DNA of 64,000 bases from Cohnella fermenti (lineage in GTDB: Bacteria; Bacillota; Bacilli; Paenibacillales; Paenibacillaceae): assembly GCF_004801405.1 (NCBI RefSeq), contig NZ_SSOB01000035.1:24191-88190 (forward strand), in the 5' to 3' direction. Below, in pieces: positions 46,168-55,472 of this stretch. The notes under the pieces are model-generated. The model did not search any database. It had not been told where the DNA came from and saw only the letters and a program-made list of their open reading frames with translations. The position numbers and the translations under genes were made by a program. Every line of letters starts with the position of its first letter. Position 1 is the first letter of the stretch.

Positions 46168-47289
46168 CTATAGCATCGTTTCCCTCAGCATGACCTTCAC
46201 GCCCTTCGGAGCGTGCACGTCGATGAGAGCGCCGGCCTTGCCGTTCACCTTGATCCAGCCGAGGCCGGAGACGAAGACGTCGACCTCCTCGCCCGGCTTC
46301 ACGCGCAGCGAGTGCCGCGTCCACGGCGGAACGGTCTCCAGCCCTTCTCTCGAAGGAGGGGCCAGCATCACGCCGCGATGCTCCTCGTACAAGGCGTCCG
46401 CCCGCTCCAGCTTCGTGCGGTGAATCGGCAAGCCGTTCGACACATAAGCCGTGAACGATTGGTGCTCGCCCTCGACGAAGTCGAAGCGAGCGATGCCCCC
46501 GAAGAACAGCGTCTGCTTGGCGTCAAGCTGGTATGTCGCCGGCTTGAGCGGCTTGTCCGGCATGATGGCGTGCAGATTGTCCCGCGGTATGACCTCGGAG
46601 AGGCGGGAGCGGTAGACGATTCCCGGCGTATCGATAATGCTGCGGCCGTCCTCCAGCGGAATATGGACCGCATCGAGCGTCGTCCCCGGGTAGCGGGAAA
46701 CGGTGAGCTCGCGTTCGAGGTCGCTGTAGTCGGAGATCAGGCGATTGACGAGCGTGCTCTTGCCCACATTCGTGGCGCCGATGACGTAGACGTCGCGCTT
46801 CCCGCGCAGGTCCGCGACCGTCTCGACGACCCGCTCGAAGCCGATGTTCTTCCTGGCGCTGCACAATAGAACCCCGACGACCTTCAGGCCGTTCGCCCGG
46901 GCTTGCTTCTGCACCCAGTTGCGCAGCCGGTTCCAGTTCGTCACCTTCGGCAGCAGGTCGATCTTGTTCACGACAAGCAGAACGGGATTCGTCCCGACGA
47001 ACCGCTGCAGGCTGGAGATCAGGCTTCCCTCGAAGTCGAACAGGTCGACGATATGGACGACGAGGCTGTTCGTGGAAGCGATGCCTCCGAGCAAACGCAA
47101 GAAATCGTCCTGGTCGATAGCGACGGACGATGCGTCATTGTAATTCTTGATGCGGAAGCAGCGCTGGCAGATGATCGGCTCGCGCTCGCGCGCGGATTCC
47201 GGCACGTAGCCCGTGCGGCTCGGTTCCGTTGTCTGAAGGGCGATGCCGCAGCCTGCGCAGCGGCTGTTCTCCTTAAGTAATTCCGTCAA
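46168..47289 (-). CDS. yqeH: Ribosome biogenesis GTPase YqeH
   Basis: A 373-aa circularly permuted GTPase needed for 30S assembly. The zinc knuckle has CAGC and CQRC (about residues 11-40). The G motifs run in the order G4 (NKIDLL), G5 (CSARKN), G1 (GATNVGKSTLVN), G3 (DTPG), followed by a C-terminal RNA-binding domain. The likely start is TTG at 47289, behind AAGGAGG located within the end of yqeG; a GTG farther upstream would overlap that gene by 25 nt. Confidence 0.93.
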   Translation of the reverse strand: MTELLKENSRCAGCGIALQTTEPSRTGYVPESAREREPIICQRCFRIKNYNDASSVAIDQDDFLRLLGGIASTNSLVVHIVDLFDFEGSLISSLQRFVGTNPVLLVVNKIDLLPKVTNWNRLRNWVQKQARANGLKVVGVLLCSARKNIGFERVVETVADLRGKRDVYVIGATNVGKSTLVNRLISDYSDLERELTVSRYPGTTLDAVHIPLEDGRSIIDTPGIVYRSRLSEVIPRDNLHAIMPDKPLKPATYQLDAKQTLFFGGIARFDFVEGEHQSFTAYVSNGLPIHRTKLERADALYEEHRGVMLAPPSREGLETVPPWTRHSLRVKPGEEVDVFVSGLGWIKVNGKAGALIDVHAPKGVKVMLRETML

Positions 47290-47291
47290 AA

Positions 47292-47816
47292 TTAACGTTC
47301 CTCCTTCTCCGGCCACAAGCCTCTCTTGCGGAGCCGGGACAGGGCGATCTTCTCGATCTTGCGGTTGATGCGGGTGCCGACCCCTTCCTCGCCGGTCGCG
47401 ATCGGGGTCACGAGAATCGTATGAAGCCCCATGCGGCGCCCGCCCAGAATGTCGGTCAGCATCTGGTCGCCGACAACGACGGCCTGGCTTGCGCTCAGCC
47501 CGAGCAGCGTCAGCGCTCTGCGGAACGCGGCGCGCAGCGGCTTGCGGGCAGCCGGAATGAACGGGATGCCGAGCGGCTTCGAGAAGACGGACACTCGCGT
47601 CTCGTTATTATTGGATAGGACGACGACGCGGAAGCCTTCCCGCTTCACCAGCTCCAGCCAAGCGGCCAGCTCCGGAGTCGCGTTCGCCGTCTTCGCGCTG
47701 ACGAGCGTATTGTCCAGATCGGTAATGATCCCGCTGACCCCCCGAGCCTTCAAGGCCTGCAGGTCGATGTCGAACACGGTGCTTACGATCTGGTCCGGCA
47801 GCAATCGTTGGAACAT
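47292..47816 (-). CDS. yqeG: HAD superfamily phosphatase YqeG (subfamily IIIA)
   Basis: A 174-aa HAD hydrolase. Motif I is ITDLDNTLV, motif II LSNNN, motif III the Lys in ARKPL, and motif IV VVGDQMLTDILGG. It is related to mitochondrial PTPMT/GEP4-type phosphatidylglycerophosphatases, but the bacterial substrate is not settled. First gene of the yqe operon. Upstream, GTCACGGTAG is directly repeated near 47865-47882. Confidence 0.93.
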   Translation of the reverse strand: MFQRLLPDQIVSTVFDIDLQALKARGVSGIITDLDNTLVSAKTANATPELAAWLELVKREGFRVVVLSNNNETRVSVFSKPLGIPFIPAARKPLRAAFRRALTLLGLSASQAVVVGDQMLTDILGGRRMGLHTILVTPIATGEEGVGTRINRKIEKIALSRLRKRGLWPEKEER

Positions 47817-47921
47817 TCCCGAATAATCCCCTGTCTTAAGCGAATTGATTAATTCTCTATTTACCGTGACCTACCGTGACGGTATCGTGAACAAAATATA
47901 CCACACCCCGCGAATCCTTGC

Positions 47922-47961
47922 AAAAAGCGGGAAAGCCGGCATCGTCCTCCGGCTCTCCCGC
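47922..47961 (-). terminator. Terminator of the MoxR/DUF58/transglutaminase operon
   Basis: On the minus strand GCGGGAGAGCCGG pairs with CCGGCTTTCCCGC (one mismatch) and is followed by five T. It is 55 nt past the stop of the transglutaminase gene. Confidence 0.88.
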
Positions 47962-48015
47962 CTGGCTTCTTCTTAACGCTTCGGTTGCCTGCGGACGGTC
48001 CGTGCGCCTCGCACT

Positions 48016-50271
48016 CTACAGCGCCTTGCGGATCTTCTCGGCCAACTGCGAGAAATGCTCGTATTCCTCTTCCGCGCCGTCGCCGGAGCCGTAGCGCGCT
48101 CCTTCGAAGCGGAGCAGCACGCCTTCCAGCTCCGGCTTCAGCGAGCCGAAGCGGCCTCCCCAGCCGCCGAACGTCTCCCGCATCGTCTCGTCCTTGCTGC
48201 GCTTGAAGCCCCTTCGCTGCATAAACCGCAGGAAGCTCTCCATCTCCTTGACGATTCGCTGATTCGGCGTCAGGCCGAAGTGGCGCAGCTTCTTCATCGC
48301 GAGAAGCAGGCCGCCCCGGCGGCGAACAATAAGCCACGCGCCGCCAAGAAGCAGCGCCAAGACAACAGCCCCAGCAGCGATAAGCGCCGGACGAGTCCAG
48401 CTCGCGCCGCTTGCTTCGGCTTCCGTCACCGGAGTCTCGCTCGGGCTTGAGACCGGCAGCGGGACGACCTCGGCCGCTTGCTCCGGCACCGGCGCCGGGA
48501 AGCTGAAGCCGGCCGTCGGCTCGAAGGACACCCAGCCGTAGCCTTCGAAGTAGGCTTCCGCCCAGGAGTGGGCGTCGGCGTTGCGGACGGTGTACGTTCC
48601 GGCGCCGTCAGGGTCCGGGACGTAGCCCCCGCCATAGCGCGCCTCTTCTTCCGCCGAAGGATTCACGCCAGCGGTGTAGCCCTTCACCCAGCGGGTCGGC
48701 ACGCCAAGCGTTCGCGCCATAACGACGAATGCCGTGGAGTAATAATCGCAATAGCCTTCCTGAATCTCGAACAGGAACGCGTCGACGACATCCTTGCTCG
48801 CTTGCTTGGACACGTCCGGCGTGTTCGTGTACGGATAGGTCGAGCGAAGGTACTGCTCGAGCAGCTTGAGCCGGTCGTAGTCGTTCGTCGCGCCGGCCGT
48901 GACCGTCTGCGCCAATTCCTTGACCCTCTCGGGCAATGAATCCGGAAGCTGGTCGTATTCGTCCGGAGCCGCATTCGCGCTCTCTGCGGAGTCGGCCGTG
49001 AGCGCCCGCAGCTTCTCCTCGTCGAGCTCTTGAACCTCGGACACGACCGTGTAGCTCTCCACGGAGGCCGGACGCTGGAAGCGAAGCTCCCGCTCGTCCG
49101 GATTCCAGAACAGTTGCGCGTTGCGCGAGCTGTCCAGCTCCACGAGGCTGGAAGCGGGGGACGCCGCGAACAGCACCGACAAGCGGTCCTTGCGGAGCAC
49201 TATAACCGTCTGCTCGACCTTGCGGATGCCTGCCGCATCGGTCATCTCGGGCTCCAGAGGGAGCTCCTGGGCGGACTTCGTTCCCGTGGCGACCGCAACG
49301 CTCTCCTGGCCCTTCAGGTCGCTCCAGCCCTTGCCCGTGTAGACGGCCTTCGTCTCGCCGCGCAGATAAGACTTCAGATTCGTTGTCACTTGCATAACCG
49401 GCGAATAATCGTACTGGAAGCCTCCGCCGATCTGGGAGTCGTTGCGCCCGTAGCCGGACTTCGTGGACGATTGTCCTCCGGAAGAGGACGACGAGCCGGT
49501 GATCAGCGTGCCGCCTTCTCCCGCGAAGCTCGGAATGTCCTTGTCCTGCGACTGCATCCATAACGTGTAGGGGTCCTCCAGCAGCGACGGAGCCCTCGGC
49601 ATCAGAATGCCGAGCACAATCAGCAGGCCGATGACGATCAGCGCGGGAAGCAGCAGCTCGAACGGCCGCTCCGCCAGAGAGCTCCAACTGTCGAAGTGCA
49701 TCTCCCTCAGCATTCGCAGGTGAAGCACGACAAGCCAGCCGAGACCGGCGGCGACCGTCCAGATGATGCTGCGCCACAGCTCGAACGGGAAGAACGAGTC
49801 GACCGCCGCGAGCGTCGTCACGGCCAGGAGCGTCAGGACGATGGCCTTCCGCTTCGTCGTCCCCCAATGCGCAAGGGCGTGGCAGGCGAACAAGGCGAGC
49901 AGCGCAAGCTCCAGATAAGGATGCATCTCGAAGGAATTATGAGTCAGGAATTCGCGCCACAGCGGCCATTCGCGCGCCTGCGGCCATCCGAGCCAATCGG
50001 CTCTCGCGAAGAGCAGCGTCGCGCCGGCCGCTCCCGCCGCCTGGATGATGAGCCGCAGCCACAGCAGGCGGGAGAACAGCAGCTCGCTCGCCCCGTACAC
50101 CGCGAGGGCGGCGTAGACGACCCGATACGTCTCCGACCACCAGAACTCCTGGAACGGTTGAATCAGTTGAAGAACGATAATCAGGGCAAAAACCCGGTGC
50201 AGCCGCTCCAGGACCACTCTGCGCCACAGAATGCTCTCCTTCGGCCCGGCTTCGGCAAGGACAACGCTCAT
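48016..50271 (-). CDS. Transglutaminase-like membrane protein (TgpA/DUF3488 type)
   Basis: A 751-aa protein. The N-terminal part has about six to seven TM helices (residues 25-225). A large extracytoplasmic region holds a transglutaminase core with the Cys in QEGYCDYYSTAFVVMARTLG, the His in DAHSWAEAYF and the Asp/Glu near YGWVSFEPTAG. A C-terminal TM (about 625-647) and a cytosolic DUF4129-like tail follow. It overlaps the DUF58 gene as ATGA and has GGAGG before the ATG. Together with MoxR and DUF58 proteins it probably acts on surface proteins or the cell envelope. Confidence 0.9.
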   Translation of the reverse strand: MSVVLAEAGPKESILWRRVVLERLHRVFALIIVLQLIQPFQEFWWSETYRVVYAALAVYGASELLFSRLLWLRLIIQAAGAAGATLLFARADWLGWPQAREWPLWREFLTHNSFEMHPYLELALLALFACHALAHWGTTKRKAIVLTLLAVTTLAAVDSFFPFELWRSIIWTVAAGLGWLVVLHLRMLREMHFDSWSSLAERPFELLLPALIVIGLLIVLGILMPRAPSLLEDPYTLWMQSQDKDIPSFAGEGGTLITGSSSSSGGQSSTKSGYGRNDSQIGGGFQYDYSPVMQVTTNLKSYLRGETKAVYTGKGWSDLKGQESVAVATGTKSAQELPLEPEMTDAAGIRKVEQTVIVLRKDRLSVLFAASPASSLVELDSSRNAQLFWNPDERELRFQRPASVESYTVVSEVQELDEEKLRALTADSAESANAAPDEYDQLPDSLPERVKELAQTVTAGATNDYDRLKLLEQYLRSTYPYTNTPDVSKQASKDVVDAFLFEIQEGYCDYYSTAFVVMARTLGVPTRWVKGYTAGVNPSAEEEARYGGGYVPDPDGAGTYTVRNADAHSWAEAYFEGYGWVSFEPTAGFSFPAPVPEQAAEVVPLPVSSPSETPVTEAEASGASWTRPALIAAGAVVLALLLGGAWLIVRRRGGLLLAMKKLRHFGLTPNQRIVKEMESFLRFMQRRGFKRSKDETMRETFGGWGGRFGSLKPELEGVLLRFEGARYGSGDGAEEEYEHFSQLAEKIRKAL

Positions 50272-51512
50272 GCGGACCCCACCTCCAGTGCCTGCTGCAG
50301 CTCTTCAAGACTGGACAAGCTCGTGAAGCTCCAGCCCCTGGCCTGGAACATGCGGCTCCAGCTTGTCAGCCGCGCCGCTTCCTCCGGACCGTCCGGCGCG
50401 GAGCCGGCCGCGATCCGGATATGGCCGGCCGCCTGCCTGCGCGAAGCCAGCGCGGTCAGCGCCTTCGCGGTGCCGTCGTCCGTCTCCGGAGAGACGAGAA
50501 CGATGCAGGCGCCAAGCTCGAACCGTTCGGACGCTTCATAGATTGCCTCGCGGCACGGGGCGATTCCGTCGACCTCCGCATCGATCAGATGATCCATTAC
50601 TTGCGAGCGAACGGGCGCCCCGCGTCCCGCGCCGAACACGATGCGCTCCGCGCCGGCGGAGACGAAGCCGATCGGCATGTTCCGCCTGAAGGCGAAGTCG
50701 AGCAGCGAAGCGGCGACGGACACCGCCAGCTCGAATTGCTCGCTCGTCCGATACGAAGCCGCTCTTCGGTCGAGCACGATCACCAGGCGCGGCAGCGACT
50801 CCCGTTCATACTCCTTCGACTTCCAATCCCCGGTTCGCGCCGTGGCGTTCCAATGAATGCGGGACATGCGGTCGCCGCGGATGTACTCGCGGACACCGTC
50901 GATCTGGGTCGTCTCGCGCGACCAGAGCGAGGAAGCGCGCTGCTCCGAGGCCCCGGAACGGGCGAGCCTGGAGAATCGCCAGTCGCGGATCGGAACCGTC
51001 CGCGGGCTGACCCGAATCTCCTGGGGCGCGTCGAACGAGCCGCGATGCTCGAACAGCCCGAAAATATCGCGGGTCGAGCACTCCGTAGAGCGGAATTGGT
51101 AACGGCCCCGCTTCAGGGGAGCCGTCTCGTAGATCATCGTGCCCCTGCGCTTGTAATCCGGCACGAAGCTGAGCTCGTAGTTCTGCAGCTCCCGGCTCGA
51201 TTGCCGGGTCAGCCGTTCCCTTACGATGATGTATGGATGCGGCCAGAAGCCGGGCACATGAACCGAGAGCTTCAGCCGCAGCCGCGTTCCCGCCGGAATG
51301 ACCGCGTCGTTCTCCGCCGCCGTCTCGAACGTCCGGGCGCCTTGCACCTTGCCGATCCCGCTCCAGCGGCCGAGCAGCAGATAGAGGCCGAGCGCGTTGA
51401 GCATAACGAACAGCATCAGGGACGTCTTGCCCCCTTGGAAAAGCAGGAACAGAAGAGATGCCGCATACAGAGCTGCCGCCAGCCCACCGAAACGGACCTT
51501 CGACATCTTCAT
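50268..51512 (-). CDS. DUF58 domain protein
   Basis: A 414-aa protein with two TM helices at the N-terminus (about residues 8-48) and a DUF58/vWA-like domain whose core is SLWSRETTQIDGVREYIRGD and RIHWNATARTG. Such proteins are always near MoxR ATPases and are thought to be their partners. It begins 1 nt after the MoxR gene; the Met two codons on (51506) has a better spacing from GGTAGG and could be the true start. Confidence 0.9.
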   Translation of the reverse strand: MKMSKVRFGGLAAALYAASLLFLLFQGGKTSLMLFVMLNALGLYLLLGRWSGIGKVQGARTFETAAENDAVIPAGTRLRLKLSVHVPGFWPHPYIIVRERLTRQSSRELQNYELSFVPDYKRRGTMIYETAPLKRGRYQFRSTECSTRDIFGLFEHRGSFDAPQEIRVSPRTVPIRDWRFSRLARSGASEQRASSLWSRETTQIDGVREYIRGDRMSRIHWNATARTGDWKSKEYERESLPRLVIVLDRRAASYRTSEQFELAVSVAASLLDFAFRRNMPIGFVSAGAERIVFGAGRGAPVRSQVMDHLIDAEVDGIAPCREAIYEASERFELGACIVLVSPETDDGTAKALTALASRRQAAGHIRIAAGSAPDGPEEAARLTSWSRMFQARGWSFTSLSSLEELQQALEVGSA

Positions 51513-51513
51513 C

Positions 51514-52467
51514 CTACCGCTCCATTCCGACGGGAACCGGGATCTGCTTCATCACCTGCTGCAGCACGGATTCCGTCGTCGCGCCCTGCATCCGCGCTTC
51601 CGGGCGAAGGTGCAGACGATGCCCGAGCACAAGCGGCGCGACCGTCTTCACGTCGTCCGGAAGGACAAACGCTCGCTTCTGCAGCAGCGCGTACGCCTTG
51701 GCGCAAGACGCCAGGGCGACTCCCGCGCGGGGGCTCGCCCCGAGGAAAAGCGAGGCATGGCTTCTCGTGCCGCGAATGAGCGCGAGCAGGTAATCCACGA
51801 CGCTCGAATCCATATGGACGTCGATCGCGATGCGCTGGATGTCCAGCACGTCCTGGACGGATGCGACGGCATCAAGTCCGTCCGCGGATCGCTGGGCGCT
51901 GGGCTCCGTCAGAAGCCGCTTCTCGGAGGCCTCGTCGGGGTAGCCGATGGATATCTTCATCAGGAACCGGTCGAGCTGCGCTTCGGGAAGCGTGTAGGTG
52001 CCGTCGAACTCGATCGGGTTCTGCGTCGCGAACAGCGAGAACGGCCTCGGCAGCGGATAGGTAATCCCGTCCACCGACACGTGGCGCTCCTCCATCGCTT
52101 CGAGCAGCGCGGATTGGGTCTTCGTCGTCGCCCGGTTGATCTCGTCCGCGAGCACGACGTTCGCCATGATCGGCCCCGGCCGGAACACGAATTGCTCTTG
52201 CTTCGGATGATAGATCGATACTCCGGTTATATCGGTAGGCAATAAGTCGGGATTGCATTGAATGCGGTGGAATTCTCCCCCGACGGATCTCGCAAGCGCT
52301 TTGACCATCTGGGTCTTGCCGGTGCCCGGCACGTCTTCGATCAGAACATGTCCTCCTGCGGCCAAGGCGGTGAGCAGCCATACAATCTCTTCTTTTTTCC
52401 CGAAGATGCAAGATTCCATATTACGTTTGATAAGTTCCAATGCCTGAATCGCCTGTTGGTGCTCCAT
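51514..52467 (-). CDS. MoxR family AAA+ ATPase
   Basis: A 317-aa ATPase. Walker A is EDVPGTGKTQMVKALA, Walker B VVLADEINRA, sensor 1 ATQNPIE, and a sensor-2 region includes SPRAGVALASCAKAYA. MoxR proteins act as chaperones that mature or activate partner complexes. First gene of a three-gene operon with its own promoter. AGGAGGAGG lies about 6 nt before the ATG. Confidence 0.95.
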   Translation of the reverse strand: MEHQQAIQALELIKRNMESCIFGKKEEIVWLLTALAAGGHVLIEDVPGTGKTQMVKALARSVGGEFHRIQCNPDLLPTDITGVSIYHPKQEQFVFRPGPIMANVVLADEINRATTKTQSALLEAMEERHVSVDGITYPLPRPFSLFATQNPIEFDGTYTLPEAQLDRFLMKISIGYPDEASEKRLLTEPSAQRSADGLDAVASVQDVLDIQRIAIDVHMDSSVVDYLLALIRGTRSHASLFLGASPRAGVALASCAKAYALLQKRAFVLPDDVKTVAPLVLGHRLHLRPEARMQGATTESVLQQVMKQIPVPVGMER

Positions 52468-52533
52468 GTCGGCCTCCTCCTACGCAATCTTGGACTTGAA
52501 CGGCCATAAGGTCTAGTAAAATGATACTAATTT

Positions 52534-52563
52534 ATTATACCTGATTTTGGAGAACACCGTAAA
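52534..52563 (-). promoter_or_regulatory. MoxR operon promoter
   Basis: On the minus strand: TTTACG (52558-52563), 18-bp spacer, TATAAT (52534-52539). It lies about 65 bp before the MoxR start codon. Confidence 0.65.
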
Positions 52564-52589
52564 TTTTGAGTTCCTACAAATAAACATAG

Positions 52590-52626
52590 AGAAAAAGCCA
52601 AACCGCGCTCCGGCAGGCTTTTCTCG
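52590..52626 (-). terminator. spoVA operon terminator
   Basis: On the minus strand AGAAAAGCC pairs with GGCTTTTTCT (small mismatch) around a 16-nt loop. It lies about 70 nt past the spoVAE stop. Confidence 0.65.
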
Positions 52627-52693
52627 GCGTCTAGAACTTATTGGCAAGGCGCATTCGGGTGGAAATTTAGGAATTTTTTAGATTCGAATGCCG

Positions 52694-53044
52694 TTATCCC
52701 TTCGGTTTCACGACAAGCGCGGCGAGGAACGAGAAAATAATCGCCGCCGACACGCCCGCGCTCGTCACCTTGAAGATGCCGGTCAGCACCCCGATCCAGC
52801 CGTCCTCCTTCAGCTCGGTCAGCGCCCCGTGCACAAGCGCGTTGCCGAAGCTCGTGATCGGGACTGTCGCTCCGGCCCCGGCGAAATTGATCAAGGGCTC
52901 GTACAGGCCGACTCCGTCGAGCACCGCTCCCGCGACGACGAGAAGCGCCATCGTATGCGCAGGTGTCAGCTTCGCAACGTCGAACAGGAGCTGGCCGACG
53001 ATGCAGATGCCTCCGCCCACGAGAAACGCCCACAAATATTGCAT
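52694..53044 (-). CDS. spoVAE: Stage V sporulation protein AE (SpoVAEb type)
   Basis: A 116-aa membrane protein with about four TM helices (YLWAFLVGGGICIVGQLLF; later FKVTSAGVSAAIIFSFLAAL). It has the family's GAGATVPITSFGNALVHGA segment shared with SpoVAC. It is part of the inner-membrane channel that loads dipicolinic acid into spores and releases it in germination. It follows spoVAD by 56 nt. Confidence 0.94.
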   Translation of the reverse strand: MQYLWAFLVGGGICIVGQLLFDVAKLTPAHTMALLVVAGAVLDGVGLYEPLINFAGAGATVPITSFGNALVHGALTELKEDGWIGVLTGIFKVTSAGVSAAIIFSFLAALVVKPKG

Positions 53045-53100
53045 GCCGCCTCCTCCTTCCCTCTTATTCGCAGCGTTATTTTCCGCACCGGTCCTTCCGC

Positions 53101-54105
53101 TTATGCTTCAATCGAGACGGCGTGCGCAATGCACGGAATGGACTCGCCCTGCTGGAACGACAGCGGGCTGAGCAGCGCGCCGGTGGCCGCCACGAGAATC
53201 CGCTTCAGCTCGCCCTTCTTCATCCGCTTGAGCAGATGGCCGTATGTGACGACGGCGGAGCAAGCGCATCCGCTTCCCCCGGCCTGCACCTTCTGCCTCC
53301 CGACATCGTAGATAAGAAGGCCGCAATCCCGGAACGTTGTCTGCTCGAGCGGCACGCCGTTGCGCTTCAGCAGCTCCTCCGCAATCGGATGGCCGACCCC
53401 GGCGAGATCGCCCGTCACGATCAGATCGTAGTCCCCCGGCTCTCTCCCGAGATCCTGCAGGTGCGCCTGAATCGTGTCGACCGCAGCCGGCGCCATCGCC
53501 GCCCCCATGTTGAACGGGTCCTTGATGCCAAGGTCGACGACCTTGCCGATCGTCGCCGCCGTCACCTTCGGACCGTCGCCGGAAGCGCCGACGAGCGCCG
53601 CTCCCGCGCCGGTCACGGTGTACTGGGCGGTAGGCGGCTTCTGCGAGCCGTATTCCGTCGGGTAACGGAATTGCTTCTCGACCGTGCAGTTATGGCTGCT
53701 CGTCCCCGCCAGCACCTTGCCCGCCGCCCCGGACGCCACCATCAGCGAAGCGAGGGCCAGCGTCTCCATCGACGTCGAGCACGCTCCGAACGTGCCGATG
53801 TAAGGCGCCCCGATCGTACGGGCAGCGAATGTGCTGCTGATGATCTGATTAAGCAGGTCCCCGCCGACGAACAGCTCGACGTCCTCCTTCTTCAGCTTCG
53901 CATTTGAGATCGCGATGTCGACCGCCTGCTCCAGGAGCAGCCTCTCGGCCTTCTCCCAGGTCGGCTGCTGCAGCTCCATGTCGGGATGGACAAGGTCGAA
54001 GTCGGCGGCCAGCGGGCCTTCTCCCTCGTCGGGCCCGACGACGGTTCCCGTCGCAAGAATAACCGGCGGAGTCGGGAACGCCCACGTTCGTTCTCCCCGC
54101 TTCAT
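53101..54105 (-). CDS. spoVAD: Stage V sporulation protein AD
   Basis: A 334-aa thiolase-fold protein that binds dipicolinic acid. Typical segments are AFPTPPVILATGTVVGP, TFGACSTSMETLALAS, TSSHNCTVEKQFRYPTEYG and QAGGSGCACSAV. It is peripheral to the spore inner membrane, with SpoVAC and SpoVAE. The ATG at 54105 is 4 nt after the spoVAC stop and gives MKRGERTWAF; the upstream frame extension lies in spoVAC and is rejected. Confidence 0.95.
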   Translation of the reverse strand: MKRGERTWAFPTPPVILATGTVVGPDEGEGPLAADFDLVHPDMELQQPTWEKAERLLLEQAVDIAISNAKLKKEDVELFVGGDLLNQIISSTFAARTIGAPYIGTFGACSTSMETLALASLMVASGAAGKVLAGTSSHNCTVEKQFRYPTEYGSQKPPTAQYTVTGAGAALVGASGDGPKVTAATIGKVVDLGIKDPFNMGAAMAPAAVDTIQAHLQDLGREPGDYDLIVTGDLAGVGHPIAEELLKRNGVPLEQTTFRDCGLLIYDVGRQKVQAGGSGCACSAVVTYGHLLKRMKKGELKRILVAATGALLSPLSFQQGESIPCIAHAVSIEA

Positions 54106-54109
54106 GCGC

Positions 54110-54604
54110 TCATCTCCCCACCCCGCCGAACAGCCAATGGGCGATTCCGACAACGAAGGCGGCGACGACGCCGAAGACGATAACCGAACCGGCCAGCTTG
54201 AACATGTTCGCTCCCGCTCCCAGCACAAGCCCTTCGCTGCGATGCTCGATCGCCGCGGAGCTCATCGAATTGGCGAACCCGGTTACCGGAACGGCCGTGC
54301 CCGCCCCTGCCCACTGGGCGATTTTGTCATACACTCCGAGAGACGTCAGAATGACGGACAGCAGAATCATCGTCGCGACGGTCGGGTCGCCCGCCTTCAG
54401 CTTGGACATGTGGAACGCCGATTGATAGAACGACTGCACCCCTTGGCCGATCAGGCAGATCGCCCCGCCCGCGAGGAACGCCTTGATGCAGTTGGCAAGG
54501 ATGGAACGCGTCGGCTCCCGGTTCTTCGCGAATTGCTTGTACTCCTTGGCAGACATGGACATCGGCTTGTAGCCCGCTGCCCTGCCGGCTTCCTTGGTCG
54601 CCAC
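54110..54604 (-). CDS. spoVAC: Stage V sporulation protein AC
   Basis: A protein of about 164 aa with four TM helices (AFLAGGAICLIGQGV, MILLSVILTSLGVYD and others) and the SpoVA segment GAGTAVPVTGFANSMSSAAIE. SpoVAC acts as a mechanosensitive channel in dipicolinate release. The likely start is the GTG at 54604, which has AGGAGG 7 nt before it; a GTG two codons upstream overlaps that site. First gene of the operon. Confidence 0.93.
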   Translation of the reverse strand: MATKEAGRAAGYKPMSMSAKEYKQFAKNREPTRSILANCIKAFLAGGAICLIGQGVQSFYQSAFHMSKLKAGDPTVATMILLSVILTSLGVYDKIAQWAGAGTAVPVTGFANSMSSAAIEHRSEGLVLGAGANMFKLAGSVIVFGVVAAFVVGIAHWLFGGVGR

Positions 54605-54641
54605 TGGCACCCCTCCTTACGCAAACAATCGAACATCGAGA

Positions 54642-54671
54642 GTAGTATTCGCCGGGGAAGGAAGATCTATG
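54642..54671 (-). promoter_or_regulatory. Sigma-G-like promoter candidate for spoVAC-AD-AE
   Basis: On the minus strand: ACATAG (54666-54671), 17-bp spacer, AATACTA (54642-54648), close to forespore sigma-G boxes. It is about 38 bp before the spoVAC start. The arms CAATCGAACAT (54624-54634) and ATGTTCGATTG (54668-54678) form an 11-bp inverted repeat around it. Confidence 0.45.
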
Positions 54672-54743
54672 TTCGATTGCCGGAGAACGGAGGCTGCGAT
54701 TGCTTTGACCCAACAGCGCTGGTCCCCCATCCAACTCCTTATC

Positions 54744-54862
54744 CCGCCGAACTTTCTCATCGCGCTGAGTTTCTTCAGTACGCTGAACTTCCTCATTACG
54801 CTAACCTTCTTCATCCCTCCGAACCGTCCTCATTCTGCTGACCTTCCTCATCCCGCCGAACG
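54744..54862. repeat. 18-bp degenerate tandem array
   Basis: About 6.5 units related to ACGCTGAACTTCCTCATT. The period is a multiple of three and both strands are open for part of it, but no Shine-Dalgarno/start pair is convincing. The stretch 54863-55140 beyond it is AT/C-rich, and I see nothing else in it. Confidence 0.75.
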
Positions 54863-55185
54863 CTATATCTCATCCCTTCCGCCCCCACCCTCGCAAACAA
54901 ATTCCATATTATGGTATATATTATGGTGCAGGCGTGAGCGCTATCCCCCTTCTGGATGCTTATGCCTCTTCTCCCCCCGACTCAGGAACCTCCCTTCTCG
55001 GATGATGGCCTTCTTGCGCCAACCTTTTTTTCACACAACCATTCCCCTGCACGCATCACAGAAGCCGCCCCAACCATCGCCGTTCCCCGACCGCCGCCGC
55101 CGATCCCGGCTCATCCCTGTTCTGAGCGAGCGGGAGAAGAGACCTAATGTCCGCAGATGAGATAGGGCGCCGGGAAGGAGGTGTC

Positions 55186-55437
55186 GTGCCGGATGCCAAC
55201 AACATGTTTGGTGGGGCGAGGGCGGGACTCGGGGCCTTCATTCGCAGGTTTCGCGGCAGTGACATCCGGGCTTCGGGAATCAAGCGCTTGCACCTGGGAT
55301 GCCGCATACAATGGAAGAGGAGCGGGAAGAAGGATGACGCCCAGGGGCCGATGCGGGAGGAATGCGCCCGCCCGTTCCAAGGAATGCGCCTCGAAGAAAG
55401 CTCCGCATTGCCCGATCGATCGACTAAAGAAGGGTGA
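55186..55437 (+). CDS. Doubtful small ORF, 83 aa
   Basis: A GTG with AAGGAGGTG close before it opens an 83-codon frame (MPDANNMFGGARAGLGAFIR at the start), basic in the middle. I recognise no family. The opposite strand is also open over most of it. It is listed only because of the strong ribosome-binding-site-like sequence, and may be chance. Confidence 0.25.
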   Translation: MPDANNMFGGARAGLGAFIRRFRGSDIRASGIKRLHLGCRIQWKRSGKKDDAQGPMREECARPFQGMRLEESSALPDRSTKEG

Positions 55438-55472
55438 AATTGGACATAATGGAAGCCAAGGAGGGGATTGGC

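Noticed and set aside
47861..48337. 158-codon minus-strand frame overlapping the end of the transglutaminase gene
   Set aside because: Out-of-frame shadow; it also crosses the operon terminator.
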